Of a stretch of 64,000 nucleotides of DNA, positions 37,030 through 48,528 are shown one piece after another; the stretch's first letter is position 1; every line of letters starts with the position of its first letter. Origin of the DNA: Brevipalpus yothersi (taxonomy: Eukaryota > Arthropoda > Arachnida > Trombidiformes > Tenuipalpidae); NCBI GenBank assembly GCA_003956705.1, contig QZCP01000035.1, positions 62,001 through 126,000 on the forward strand. The letters run 5' to 3'. A program made the translations under genes and the position numbers. Under the pieces are notes generated by a model. That model had not been told where the DNA came from. It saw only the letters and a program-made list of their open reading frames with translations, and did no database searches.

Positions 37030-39748
37030 CAGAAGAAGAACAAATAATTTGAATTTTTGTGCCTATTTCTCTTTTACTGTCCATAGAAACTAACCCATTC
37101 TTGTCCATAAGTGTCCTTCAAATCGTTCACTGCACGAGAATCCCAGTCATTTCTGATGCCAAAAAGTGTTCCAGGCAAGAATCCATTTTCAGCCATAATG
37201 ACAAAATAGGTGAAGAATCCAGCAGAAGCTTGAATAAACCCAATCTGTCCGTAAGCAAGTGAAATAAGACGCTCATTTACCAATTTGTCCTTCTTAGGAT
37301 TACGAGGCTCTCGTTTCATGATGTCACTCTCAGCTTGCTCATATGCCAAAGATATAGCGGGAACCATGTCAGTTCCTAAATCAATACAGAGAATGGTAAC
37401 CGTTCCAAGTGGTAAAGGAATATTGAATATAATAAAAAATAGGAAGGGAGAAATTTCCGGGATGTTGCTTGTCAGTGTATAGGCGATTGATTTTTTAAGA
37501 TTATCAAAGATGAGTCGCCCCTCTTCAACACCAGTCACAATGGAGGCAAAATTATCATCTAACAGAATCATGTCAGCAGCCTGCTTACTGACATCACTAC
37601 CAGCTATGCCCATGGCTACTCCTATATCAGCCTTCTTGAGAGCTGGAGAATCATTGACACCATCTCCAGTGACCGCCACAATGGCTCCTTGTCGTTGACA
37701 ACCTTCGACAATGATCAATTTTTGCTGGGGAGAAGTTCGAGCGAACACTATTTCAGTGTGATATCGAAGAATTTCATCCAGAGATTCTGGTGACATATCA
37801 CGAAGCTCACCACCGTGGACAACAGCAGCTTTAGCATCACGAGGATTGACCTCTTCAACGGGAATGTTTAGGCGTTGGGCAATATCTTCCACAGTTTCGT
37901 TACCCTCTGAGATAATACCAACCGCTTTGGCAATTGCTTTGGCAGTGATAGGATGATCACCAGTGACCATGATGACCTTTATACCAGCAGATCGGCATTT
38001 GGCGACCGCATCCGGTACGGCAGCACGAGGTGGATCAATCATTGATACAAGACCTATGAATCGTAGATTATCTAATGGAAAGTTGCCCTCATCCGCATCG
38101 AATGGATATCCTGGTGGATACTTATCGGCTGGTAGCATTAGATCACAGAACCCAATTACTCGCTCACCAAGACCACCCAATTCAAGGTAGGCGCAATTGA
38201 AAGCCTCTTTCATTTCCTCATCAAGAGGCTTGTTTTCTCCGTTAATGAAAATGGATGAACAACGATCAAGAATTCGTTCTGGTGCACCTTTCATTAATAG
38301 TAGATAGCTAGGATCATTTGGATCATCAGTCTCATGAATGGTTACGTGATACTTGTTCGTAGAATTGAAAGGAATTTCACAAATTTTAGGATTCTTCTTG
38401 CGGTATGCAACAACATCACCTTGAGCCAATTCCATACACTTGAGAATAGCAGATTCTGAAGCATCTCCTGTGGTATCTCTGTTCACGATGAAAACAATCG
38501 ATATTAATTTATATTAATTTAATATTCCATCAGAATTGAGAGACAAGCCAATAAAGTGGAAAATTTTGAGCTTAAGAGATAAAAAAAGAGTGATTATTAG
38601 GAATTAAGACGTGACTACGTACCTCTTAAGAATAGGAACATTTTCTTGATTTGGTTTGAATTCAGCTCTACTACAGAGCATGCATGCTCGAGATAATGAT
38701 TTCCATCCGGTGGAACTTCTATCATATTGAACACCTGAATGAAGAATTGATAGAGAAAGAACGATTGAAAGAGGGAAAGAATGGAAGAGAGAGAGAAACA
38801 AAAAGGAATGAAGGCACCAGTGGAATATAATAATAATGAGAAAAAGATTATCCTTCTCTTACAAGCAAGTACAGAGGTCTAGTATGAAATGAGAGCTGAG
38901 GGGTGTGGGTAGGGAGTTGGGGAAAAACCTCAAAAGAATCGATTATTCCGGGCTAGTGTTATTTAATGCTCAAAGCAGCTACCCTACCAGAGACCATGAG
39001 AGCAAAGAGTCACGTAGCCATGGATTATTGAAGATTTTCTGGTGGATATCTCATGGAAACGTACACAATTTGAACAAATATATTTGTAATATCAGAACAC
39101 ATGGTTTGTCCCATCGAAGATTGACTGATAATCATCATCAATCCCGAACTTGGAAGCAGCTCGAAATGAGCAGCTACATAACTGTATATCTGCTGTGCAT
39201 ATCTCTATTTCTCATGTTTCAAGGAATCGATGAACATTAGCCAAACTCAAGATAGAGTGTGTGAAAGTGTGAGATTGCGAGATCTCACACATGTATCGAG
39301 CTGAGATGATTTATAGGATTTCCAAATGCTTGTACCTATTGGAGGTCTTAAATGATCTAAGTGTACATTTTCGATTTGGAGAATTTGATTTAAGCTCCTG
39401 AGTTATAAGAGAGGACTTGAATATTTTTTTCCTCCCAAAAGTCCTCAGTCATATTTTAGGATTTTAAGTGTTGTTTGGTGGATAAATCAAATGATAATGA
39501 TGATTCAAAGTGTTTGTATTAGTTTCCCGCTTCATGAATGAGCATTCAGCTTGAGTTTATTTCATTTTAGTCATGCCTCTTCCACACACACACACACACA
39601 CACAAACCACTGAAGGCCGGTCAATCAATCATGAATTTTCTAGTCCACTGAACAGTCCAATTGAGTGTTCAATCGAGCTTTTCTTGAAAAGTTTTTCTCT
39701 TTTTGAGTTAAACATTTGGATTGTACATTCAATTATAGAAGATGGATA

Positions 39749-39809
<61 letters not shown>

Positions 39810-42297
39810 TACCTGATTGATCTTCGGTGGTATCTGCTTCAATAATGTGATTATCAAACCACATGTGTGCTACGGTCATTCGATTTTGTGTGAGCGTTCC
39901 AGTTTTATCTGAGCAAATAGTTGAAGTTGAGCCCAGAGTTTCGACAGCTTCCAAATTTTTGACTAAACAATTTTTGGTTGCCATTCGTTTTGCTGTTAGC
40001 GTAAGACAAACAGTGACAGTAGCGAGAAGACCTTCTGGCACATTGGCTACGATAATACCGATCAAGAATATAACCGCATCGAGCCAATTGTAATCGAGAA
40101 AGATGGCAATTATGAAAAATGAAACTCCTAGGAACACAGCGACTCCAGTGATGATGTGAATAAAATGCTCGATCTCTCTGGCTATAGGCGTTTGGCCCAT
40201 CTCCAAACCTGAAGCTAGGTTAGCAATTCGACCCATAATGGTTCGATCACCGGTACTAACTACAATACCTTGGGCAGTGCCTTCCACACAATTAGTGGAA
40301 AAGAATGCAAGATTTCTTGTTTCTAATGGATTCTCATTGGTCATCTCGGGACTTCTTGTCTGTGGCTCAGATTCACCGGTTAGGGAAGAATTATCTACTT
40401 TACACCCATGAGCTTTTGTGACCCTCATATCTGCCGGAATTCGATCGCCACCCTTCACTTCGACTAAATCACCAACCACAACCTGTTCGGCTGGCATGGT
40501 ATTCTTTTTGCCATCACGAATGACAGTGGCATATTGTGGAACCATACTTTTGAAAGATTCCATGATCGCTGAGCTCTTTGCTTCTTGATAATAAGAAAAA
40601 CATCCAGTGACAATGACTACAACAGCCAATACGATTCCTAAATAGAGCTGTAGATGATCGAATTATGATGCGAAGGATAAAAAAGAGAGATGAAGAGAGA
40701 GAGAGAGAGAAAGGCTATTAGTTTTGAGGCTATGATCAGCTCAAAATTATTGACTGTTGGCATTAAAAAAGGAGTAAGCTATTTTTTTAATGCCGGCCAC
40801 ACTGCCCTATATATGCTCATGTTTCATATTATTATTATTTAAATCAGGCTCACATCACATGGAGAGAAGGAAAAATCACGAACTCTATCATCATCATCAG
40901 CAGCATCAGTGAAAATAGTAATTGTTATCTGTTCATGAATGCTCGCTCCACTCATTCAGGGAAATTCGATAGGGCTACCATGCAAGTTGGAATGAAAAAA
41001 AAACGAACGAACGAAAGAAAAAAATAACTGTATATTGAGGGAGGACACTCCGCCCTTATTACTCGATTCATAAGTGGAGCTGGCAAAAAAAAGAGCATCA
41101 AAATGAAGGCGGGAAGATAATAGCTTACATTATCTGGCGATGGTTCTTCACTAGTGGTGACTTGTATTCCATATGCCAAAAAACAAAGAAACGCACCAAT
41201 CCATAGGAGCATTGCGAAGCCGCCAAATAATTGTTTGCAAAATTTAACCCATTCAGGTGTTGTGGGTGGCGGTGTGAGGGCATTGGGACCATCTCGCTCT
41301 AGATACTGTTTGGCGAGTGTTTCAGGTAAACCATTTTCGGGATCCGTTTTGTGTCTAGCACATAATTCTTGCAGTGTGATCTTATGATCATCCTGTAATA
41401 AAAATCATCGAATCGACACACGTTTGCACAGAAAGTGTGTCAAAAAGTAGATGATTAGAATTTGCACAAACACAAAAAAATTGATAACCTGCAACATTGT
41501 GTGTATTATGTTTGATTGCAAAAAAAATTATCAAATTATCAAATTTTTTTTTACCCACACTGAGAACGAAAAGTGGTACCTTTTGGTGTATGTGTGTGTG
41601 TAAATTTGGGTGAAAAGATAATATCAAGAAACGTGCGCCGAGAGCGGAAGAAATGTCAAGGGAAATCGGTGAGAGCGACAAGAGGGGGAGTTTGACTAAA
41701 AAGGGGGTGTTTGAAGGGGCTAAGTACAGAAGAAGATACAGAGAAAGGAGAGAAAGAGAGAGGAGAGAGACGGTGAAGAAGAAGATCCACCGAAAAAGAG
41801 AGAGAGAAAAGGATGGATGCAGTTTGGGGAGAGATGAAGAAGGGAAAGAGAAAGAGAGAAATAATCAAATCAAATATATTTCTCTCTGTGTCAATGGATA
41901 TGTGTCTGCGAGTGTAAGTGAGTCAGAAAGGGAAGTAGTAATATTGAAAGAGATGAGTTTTATGGTTACATAATGATGCAGTGTAAAATTATGTCACATA
42001 AAAATTATTGTAACATTGGAGCATTTAGGTACCATGTTAATCGAAAAATAAATCCCCTCTCTCTTTCTCTCTAAATATATCTCACTATAATATTTGTTAG
42101 CGAGAATCTAGTAGGGAAATCGAGCGAAAGAAAAGTGGAAGCAAAAAAGAGAGACCAAGAGACAGAGAGAGAGGCAGAAAAAACCGATTGACTTTCGAAA
42201 TATACTACTACTGCTTACTTACCATGGCTACCTCCTGCTTGAGGTCATCCAAATCTTTCTTTTCTTTTTTGCCCGCATCTTTGGCAAAAAAGGTCAT
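36241..42297 (-). CDS. Atpalpha: Na+/K+-transporting ATPase subunit alpha
   Basis: Eight coding exons, 42297-42223, 41392-41129, 40647-39813, 38734-38623, 38478-37095, 36764-36634, 36560-36459 and 36361-36241, give 1007 aa. This P2C-type pump exchanges three Na+ for two K+ at the plasma membrane. Seen in order: LTPPPTTPEWVKFC, actuator motif SLTGESEP, M4 PEGLLATVTVCLTLTAKRM, phosphorylation site CSDKTGTLTQNRM, nucleotide-binding ILDRCSSIFINGENKPL, hinge TGDGVNDSPALKKADIGVAMG, and the C-terminal GGWVEQETYY. Cardiac-glycoside contact positions look wild-type: Gln in GIQVTT, Asn in SPDNLYLG and Thr in PLGTVTILCIDLGTD, so a sensitive pump is expected. Three introns are long; two carry GA/CT tracts. 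The donor at 37094 is the weaker GTTAGT. The first exon encodes a Lys-rich leader. Confidence 0.98.
36808..37028. repeat. (GA)n microsatellite with N gap 36883-36989, in an ATPase intron
   Basis: Pure GA flanks 107 N. In the transcript this is a long CU tract near the acceptor of the last-but-two exon. Confidence 0.95.
39267..39290. repeat. Inverted repeat, 9-bp perfect arms with 6-bp loop
   Basis: GTGTGAGAT and its complement are separated by six bases, inside the 1.1-kb ATPase intron. It could form an RNA hairpin. No function is known. Confidence 0.6.
39753..39804. repeat. (GA)n tract next to an ATPase 5' splice site
   Basis: About 26 uninterrupted GA units. On the transcribed strand this is (CU)n starting roughly 8 bases inside the intron after the donor at 39812. 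Confidence 0.9.
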
Positions 42298-43065
42298 AGC
42301 TCACTAAGTATAGAGAGATGAGGTGTATTACTTTTAAGGGCTAATATATTTTCAACAATATATCGTTAAGATGATAATGATGATGATGATGTTCAGTTTT
42401 TTTTCTCCAACAGATGAATTGATGTACACTCACAGACACAGAGACACACACACACCAAAATTTAGTCTAACCACCGTTAAAAGAATGAGCAAGAATGCTG
42501 ATAGAAGAGAGAGAAGAGAGAGATGAACACTTCGAGCAGCTCGAATGTCGAACATATTCGAGCTCATTTTAAACGCATGCTCATAACTTTTTTTCCTGAT
42601 CAAGAATCGACAATCATCACAATTTTATCCGCAAGATGACAGTAAATAACGGCAGCACTGTCTATGTGTGCTTTCTGTACATTATGCTTTTTTGGTGATG
42701 AATAAGGTTTAAGGCTGTTGGAAAAATTCATCAGCTTGAAACGTTTTTTTTGGTTGTTGAAAAATGTTTTGAAATTGAATGGTAATTAATTGTAATTAAT
42801 TTAGTGATTGCAAACTGCAAAAGTGTATTTATATGTATATATGATCCTTTCCCTGTCCCTTTGAACTGTCTCTTTGTCCATAAATATTTAAATATTTACT
42901 CAGCATACACACGCGAGTACTACTATTCTGCTACCATAATTGCTACTACAATATCAGTTGGAACATTGGGAAGGAGTTGTTTTTGTTGTTAAAGCGATTG
43001 AAAGGAATTGAATAAGAAAAAGCTGGTGTGTGTGTATATATATTAAGAAAAAAAATACATGTAAT
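42298..43065. other. Divergent promoter region, Na/K-ATPase and PCF11
   Basis: 768 bp between two outward-facing start codons. It contains short purine-rich stretches near 42500-42525. No specific element identified. Confidence 0.5.
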
Positions 43066-45969
43066 ATGTCTTCCTCACATATGACTGAGGCGGTGGAGGC
43101 CTTCAATTCATCCCTAAATGATCTCACCTTCAACAGTAAGCCAATTATATCCATGTTGACCATGTTGGCTGAAGATTATAAAGATTTGGTACCATTGGAT
43201 ATTGTAAGAAGTATCGAAAAGCGTCTGAGAACTATTGGTGAGGGTAAACAGTTACCTTTGTTATATCTAATCGATTCAATTTGTAAAAATGTAAAAAGTG
43301 CTGGTCGTACATACATTGACTTATTCACCCAGAATATAGTATCCAATTTCTGTCAAGTTTTTGAAAAAAGTAATGAAACTACCAGAGCTTCTCTATTCAA
43401 GCTACGGCGCACATGGACAGGACTTTTTCCATCCGATAAATTGTATGCTATCGACCAAAAGTGCCACAAGCTGGATCGTGCTTGGCCCATCGAGCCGGTA
43501 GAGTCAACCGATAAGCCTGTCAAATCGTCCACTGTCAGTATAACCAACAGTCCAACTCAAACAACCACTACTACAACCACCGCCAACAACACCACCACCA
43601 CTAATAGCTCACCGAAAAGTTTCACCAGAGGAGTAAAGAAAGTAAATCGAGTGGATGATTTCGGAGTATTAACAATGGATTATGGATTGAAGCGTCAAAA
43701 AGTGTTGATGGAAACTATGGCGAAACAAGATCGCCTCAAAGCAGCCACGAAAAGGAAAGAGGCCCAAGCCAATCAACAATCGATTCAATCAAACAAGCGA
43801 CTCAGAGGTGGCCCAAAGCCATCTGAAGTACGTCTTCCGTCAGTTTTACCTCATCAGCATCAGCAATCCACCAAAGACAGAGACTACAGGAAAGAATTTG
43901 ATCTCCTGTTCAAAGCCGTGGATAACAGTCTAGTCAAAGGCCAACTATCACAGCAGCAACACAGCAGCCTAGTTCAAGAGATGCATAGGGCGATGCTAAA
44001 TGATCATCCCGGACTCACAGGACAAGGTTTGAGTGATGTTGAACAACTTTGTACAATCGTGGACGGTAAATCACGAAGTTTATACTATCTAGATGATAAA
44101 ACCGCTATTGTCCTTATGAAAGCTCCCTCAAATGCTCCGTTGAGTGAGTTAATAAAAGCAAACCCCAACGATCTGGAACCTAAACAAATTAGATTTGAGG
44201 GTAAACCTACAAAAGTATTTATCGATAGTGATCGTGGTTCAGATGAGTTTATTTTGCTTGAATTCAATGATCAGCCTAAAACTTTTTTCCACAATGAACA
44301 TGAACAGAGAATCAAATTCGGTGGTCCATGCAGAGAGATCATTTTAAATGGCAAGCCCTATCGGGCCAATTTTGCTGGACCACCGATTAAGGTTTGGTTC
44401 AACGGGGACACTCAAACTCACACATTAAGATTAGACGGGCCAACTCCTAGAGTTGAGCTCTCTAAAGACATCCGTACTGATTTATGGACTGAATTCATCC
44501 GTAAAATCACTTCTCGTTCACCCTCTAACACTGAACCTCTTTTTGATGCTTTTAGCTCTATCAATCAATCCCTCTCCGGTCCCCATCTATCCCAAATCTT
44601 TCCACCTACCATTTGTCCCTCTTCTCAACCCGCTCATCCCAGTCTTTCATTAATCCATTCATCCACAGAAGCAACGGGCTTACCCGATCCTAATATACCC
44701 ATCCCATCATCTGCTATTCCAGTGAAGAACGAGGCACTCTCAATGTTTCCATCTCCTTTGAATTCACAGCAGCCATCTATTTCTATACCTCTTCTTAGCT
44801 CTCATCTCAATCAGTTTAAGCCTTCAGTTCCTACAGCGTCTGATTCGAATTCTAGCGTTCCTGATCCCAGGTCAAAGTCTAACATTGCGGACTTGTATCA
44901 TAAGCTTGTAGCCTTTGGAGTCATCAAAGAGAATGGTATATTCGCCTCTTCGCTTCCGCCGCCAACAGATCCTGTTCCTAATGTTTCGAATTCTTTCGAG
45001 ACGGTATCTGGCGCACCACCGTCCAGGACATCAGTAAACGCTCCTTCTAACCCTGTGATACCACCTACATTGCATTCAAACTCCGGAGAATCCTCTTCTG
45101 ACATAATACATCCATCCACTGTAACACCGGTTACGAATCTTTCCGGCAATAATGATGGTCCTTCTGAACAAACTCTTGGCTCATCAATAACGGTCGCTAA
45201 ATCACCCATATCAACTGATCAGTCTCCTTTAGATTTAGAACCTGAAACATTAAAAATATTTCATCCTAGCATCTCTGCTGATCTTTATAATGGAAGTCAG
45301 TGCGCAAACTGTTCACTTCGGTTCGGCTGTGAACTAAAGGAGCAGTCTGCATACAAAGAACACTTGGATTGGCATTTCCGTCGAAATCAGAATGAAAAGT
45401 CAAGTACATCTAAAGTCGGTCCTACAATGAGACACGATTGGTTCTATCCTCTTGAAACATGGATTAGTTTTCGCGATATGCAGGATCTAATTGATCAAGG
45501 CAATCCAACGACTGCCGATGATGACGTGGAAATGGATGCAGATGGTCAAGATGCCTCTGGTGAAGATGAGGTACCAACAGTGCGTGCTGATGAAGATGAG
45601 GAGAAGAATAAGTGTCCAGTTTGTGGTGAAAAGTTCGAGCCAGTATGGGTCGAAGAGGCGGAAGAATGGAGATTGAAGAAGGCTATGCGGAGCGAAGATA
45701 ATCGAATATATCATCCTTTATGTTATGATGATGATGTAAAACAGAGATCAGTATTAAGAAAATCGAAAGAAAGTGATATCGAAACATCAGATGAGCTTGA
45801 AGAGTCCAAAGGAATTGGTCTTGAGAACGGTGAAAATCATCACCTTCAAGATGATGCTAGTTCAACCAGTAGCAATGAAGTCAAATCAGCGTTCGAACTG
45901 TTAGGTTTTAAGGATTCCCCAATCACTCAGTCTGGAATTGAAGACTCTTCTGTCTGCTCTATAATGTGA
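43066..45969 (+). CDS. PCF11: Pre-mRNA cleavage complex 2 protein PCF11
   Basis: A single uninterrupted coding exon of 967 aa. PCF11 links the RNA polymerase II C-terminal domain to 3'-end cleavage and termination (CF IIm, with CLP1). The CTD-interaction domain occupies about residues 1-140 (LNDLTFNSKPIISMLTMLAED, split here as LNDLTFNSKPII and LTMLAEDY; LPLLYLIDSICKNV). A Thr/Asn-rich linker and a basic helix follow, then repeated FxGPxxxxxFNG-like units (residues about 410-480), a Ser/Pro-rich region, and two C-terminal zinc fingers (CANCSLRFGC...H...H near residue 746; CPVCGEKF...HPLC near residue 850). The start was placed at the ATG followed by the family-like EAVEAFNSSLNDL. The frame is open a little further upstream. 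Neighbouring genes are intron-rich, so the lack of introns stands out. Confidence 0.93.
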   Translation: MSSSHMTEAVEAFNSSLNDLTFNSKPIISMLTMLAEDYKDLVPLDIVRSIEKRLRTIGEGKQLPLLYLIDSICKNVKSAGRTYIDLFTQNIVSNFCQVFEKSNETTRASLFKLRRTWTGLFPSDKLYAIDQKCHKLDRAWPIEPVESTDKPVKSSTVSITNSPTQTTTTTTTANNTTTTNSSPKSFTRGVKKVNRVDDFGVLTMDYGLKRQKVLMETMAKQDRLKAATKRKEAQANQQSIQSNKRLRGGPKPSEVRLPSVLPHQHQQSTKDRDYRKEFDLLFKAVDNSLVKGQLSQQQHSSLVQEMHRAMLNDHPGLTGQGLSDVEQLCTIVDGKSRSLYYLDDKTAIVLMKAPSNAPLSELIKANPNDLEPKQIRFEGKPTKVFIDSDRGSDEFILLEFNDQPKTFFHNEHEQRIKFGGPCREIILNGKPYRANFAGPPIKVWFNGDTQTHTLRLDGPTPRVELSKDIRTDLWTEFIRKITSRSPSNTEPLFDAFSSINQSLSGPHLSQIFPPTICPSSQPAHPSLSLIHSSTEATGLPDPNIPIPSSAIPVKNEALSMFPSPLNSQQPSISIPLLSSHLNQFKPSVPTASDSNSSVPDPRSKSNIADLYHKLVAFGVIKENGIFASSLPPPTDPVPNVSNSFETVSGAPPSRTSVNAPSNPVIPPTLHSNSGESSSDIIHPSTVTPVTNLSGNNDGPSEQTLGSSITVAKSPISTDQSPLDLEPETLKIFHPSISADLYNGSQCANCSLRFGCELKEQSAYKEHLDWHFRRNQNEKSSTSKVGPTMRHDWFYPLETWISFRDMQDLIDQGNPTTADDDVEMDADGQDASGEDEVPTVRADEDEEKNKCPVCGEKFEPVWVEEAEEWRLKKAMRSEDNRIYHPLCYDDDVKQRSVLRKSKESDIETSDELEESKGIGLENGENHHLQDDASSTSSNEVKSAFELLGFKDSPITQSGIEDSSVCSIM

Positions 45970-46192
45970 TCTGATTGTTTCATCATCGAAAAAGGAGCAT
46001 GAAGATCATTTAAGTGGTTTTTTATAGACTTGATAACTCTCACTCTGTTGCCTCTCTATCTTTCTCTCTCTCTCTCTCTCGCTCTCTCTATAGAATTCAT
46101 CTTTTCGCTAGAGATTTCATGCTACGCTCATTCTATTTTGTCGCGAATGATCACACTAATACCTCGCGTGTTTAAGAGGGATGTAATTAATG

Positions 46193-46198
46193 AATAAA
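46193..46198 (+). terminator. Poly(A) signal of PCF11
   Basis: AATAAA about 225 bp after the stop, past a CT run at 46063-46090. The 366-bp convergent gap to EOGT shows nothing else. Confidence 0.55.
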
Positions 46199-46336
46199 CT
46201 AACGATAAAAAGTAAAAATCATTGTCTCTTTTATTTATCTTAGAAAAAATATTTTCCTTTCGTCTTATTAAAACTTTTCTTCTCTTCCAATCTGTAGTTC
46301 AATTTTTTTCTCTAGACAGAAATAAATAAATAAACA

Positions 46337-48063
46337 TCATAACTCAGAATGAACTTTGTCCAAACTTTCATGATAAACTTTTCGCTCCGTGATGAGCTTG
46401 TTATCAGCTTTGATTTCATCTCGCGCTTGTTTAACGTACTCGATTGCCTCGATAACCAATCTCGTGAACTCATCCGGGTCAAATCTGTAGTTTGTGAACT
46501 TTTGATAAGCTCCTGAGTCAGAGGGCTTATCTGGAGACTCAGGATAAATTTTATCCGCTTTCGACCATGTCATATACTTTAAGCCCCTCAACAATGCTAG
46601 ATCACGATAACAATTTGGATCTTCACAATTGTAAAGTTCAAACAGTACACCCCAATCTGGTTGAAAAAGACAATGCGTCAGACCAGCTCCATGCATACCG
46701 ATCAGGATATCACTGTTGGAACTTATTCTGATTTGCTCTGAGAAAGGTGTTTTATGAGTAAATTCAGCTTTGGTAACGTGAATTGTGTCTGAGATTCTCT
46801 GAATGCGACTTAGTAGTTCATCTTCATTAAGAATTTGACGGAATTTAGTTTTTCGAGAGATCAATGTGATTCGTATTTGGTCTGAGGTAGTATGAGTGTC
46901 CACTTTCAATTTGTGAAGTAAGTGTTGATTGAATGCTTGGAAAAGACCACTTCTCTTACAACCCGGTATCACAGGCATATTATAGTAGAGACCTGGAAAA
47001 GGGAAACAATTTTTTATTATTAAGTCATCCAAGCATCAATCATAAAATTGCGATAATTATTCTTACCAAAGATCATGCGAGGAAGAAAAGGAAACACAAC
47101 ATCCTTAAAGCAAACTTTCTTCCCACGAAAAGAATCCAAACTAATCAGAGGATTTTTAGTGAAACTTTTCCAGACAATCTCAAAATTACCCCAATAATCG
47201 GTGGAATCCCATATTACTATCTGATTATCAAGTGAAAAACTATTGTTCAAATGTAAAGATGCATAAAGATTGATGAAATCACAAAAATGATGATACATGT
47301 TGACTGTTGCATCCAGTTTCATGATAAATGTTGGCTTTGTGAATACATGATCACACTGAAGAGATTCATTGAAAACTGTGTAATGTTCTAACTCTTCATA
47401 CCATGATTGGAGAGGTGATTTGTGACTACTTTCGTCGGCAAGCTTTGAATTATCTAGATCACAATCCAAGCCTCCAATCAGACCATCGTCGAGTATATCA
47501 GAACGATACTTGATGGGCTCAGGTAACTTATTGAGCTGCTGAAAATCAATGATGATACTTTTTGCTCTACAAAATCTAAAATATTTGGTACATTCTAGCG
47601 AGGAACTTATTCCAAATAATTTGGAAGCAGTTGGTGTATTTTTGGCCCGACAAAAAGTGGTCAACTCATCAGCTCGTGCTTTGATGTATCCAAAGTCAGC
47701 TTGTTCGAAGAATATATCCTCTTGTTCTACTTTATTTCGAGCCCAAGCCCGAGCTGCTCCATCACATTCTGGATATTTTATCGTATCATTTTGACTACAT
47801 TCGATTCCAAATGCCGATTCATAGCCCCAACACTTGAGTCCACTTTTGTTAACATAGTCACAAATATTTCGGATGTACGCACTGTGCGCTCTGGTTGAAT
47901 CATCACATAAATTTGAGTAAAGATCATGATTTCTTTTGAAGAAAAACGGATAATGTGACAATGGAAGGTCAATATTATCTTCAAACCAATCTTGCGATGT
48001 TTTGGTATGAATCAAATTGATCAGAACCGTCAACCAGATCAGGAAAGCAGCCGTTATCATCAT
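46337..48063 (-). CDS. EOGT: EGF domain-specific O-GlcNAc transferase
   Basis: Two exons, 48063-47067 and 46992-46337, encode 550 aa. EOGT is a GT61-family enzyme in the ER lumen that adds O-GlcNAc to EGF repeats of Notch and matrix proteins. A signal peptide (ITAAFLIWLTVLINLIH) opens the protein, and it ends in HSEL, an HDEL/KDEL-type retrieval signal. Family blocks: CWGYESAFGIEC, CRAKSIIIDFQQL, the MNMYHHFCDF-like stretch NMYHHFCDFINLYASLH, ITLISRKTKFRQILNEDEL, and IGMHGAGLTHCLFQPDWG near the C-terminus, the signature of the nucleotide-sugar site. Two adjacent Met codons make the exact start ambiguous by one residue. Confidence 0.95.
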
Positions 48064-48528
48064 CTCTCTCTGGACAACAACAATTATAACAATTATGAAA
48101 ATTCATCGAATCATCTACCCTAAAATTTAGCTATAAAAAGCACCAATTAAAAAAGAACATCCCTTAATTCCTAGTTAATTTTTCCTTAAATTAACACAGT
48201 CCACACAATATCAACCACAGTTTTCCGAAAACTTTTCACACACTTTTGTCAAAAAAAACTTTTCTTTCTGTCTGCGCATTGATGCATGTCAATGCATGTC
48301 CATGGCGCACCAGTTTGCTTCATTGTTTACATGATAAAGTTTCATCATGTAACTTTCATGAAACAATGTATTTATGATGCAATATTGTGTTGATGATGAT
48401 TTTAGTGAGCAATAACTAAGTTTCAATTAAATATGTTGATCAGTGTTTGATTTTTGTTCAGTTTGTTATTGGTTTGCTAAGGTCATTGTGCTGCGGTTGG
48501 AGAGTAAAATTATCTAGAGCAAGTAAAC
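48064..48528. other. Divergent promoter region EOGT-PEX2
   Basis: 465 bp between outward-facing start codons. No coding region or repeat recognised. Confidence 0.5.

Noticed and set aside
38905..39240. 111-codon frame on plus in an ATPase intron
   Set aside because: No recognisable domain, antisense in an intron, no promoter or poly(A) evidence; could be chance.
41653..41973. 106-codon Arg/Glu/Lys-rich frame on plus
   Set aside because: Purine-rich low-complexity sequence inside ATPase intron 1; no splice signals or family.
45487..45714. Minus-strand frames across PCF11
   Set aside because: Antisense shadows of a well-supported coding exon.
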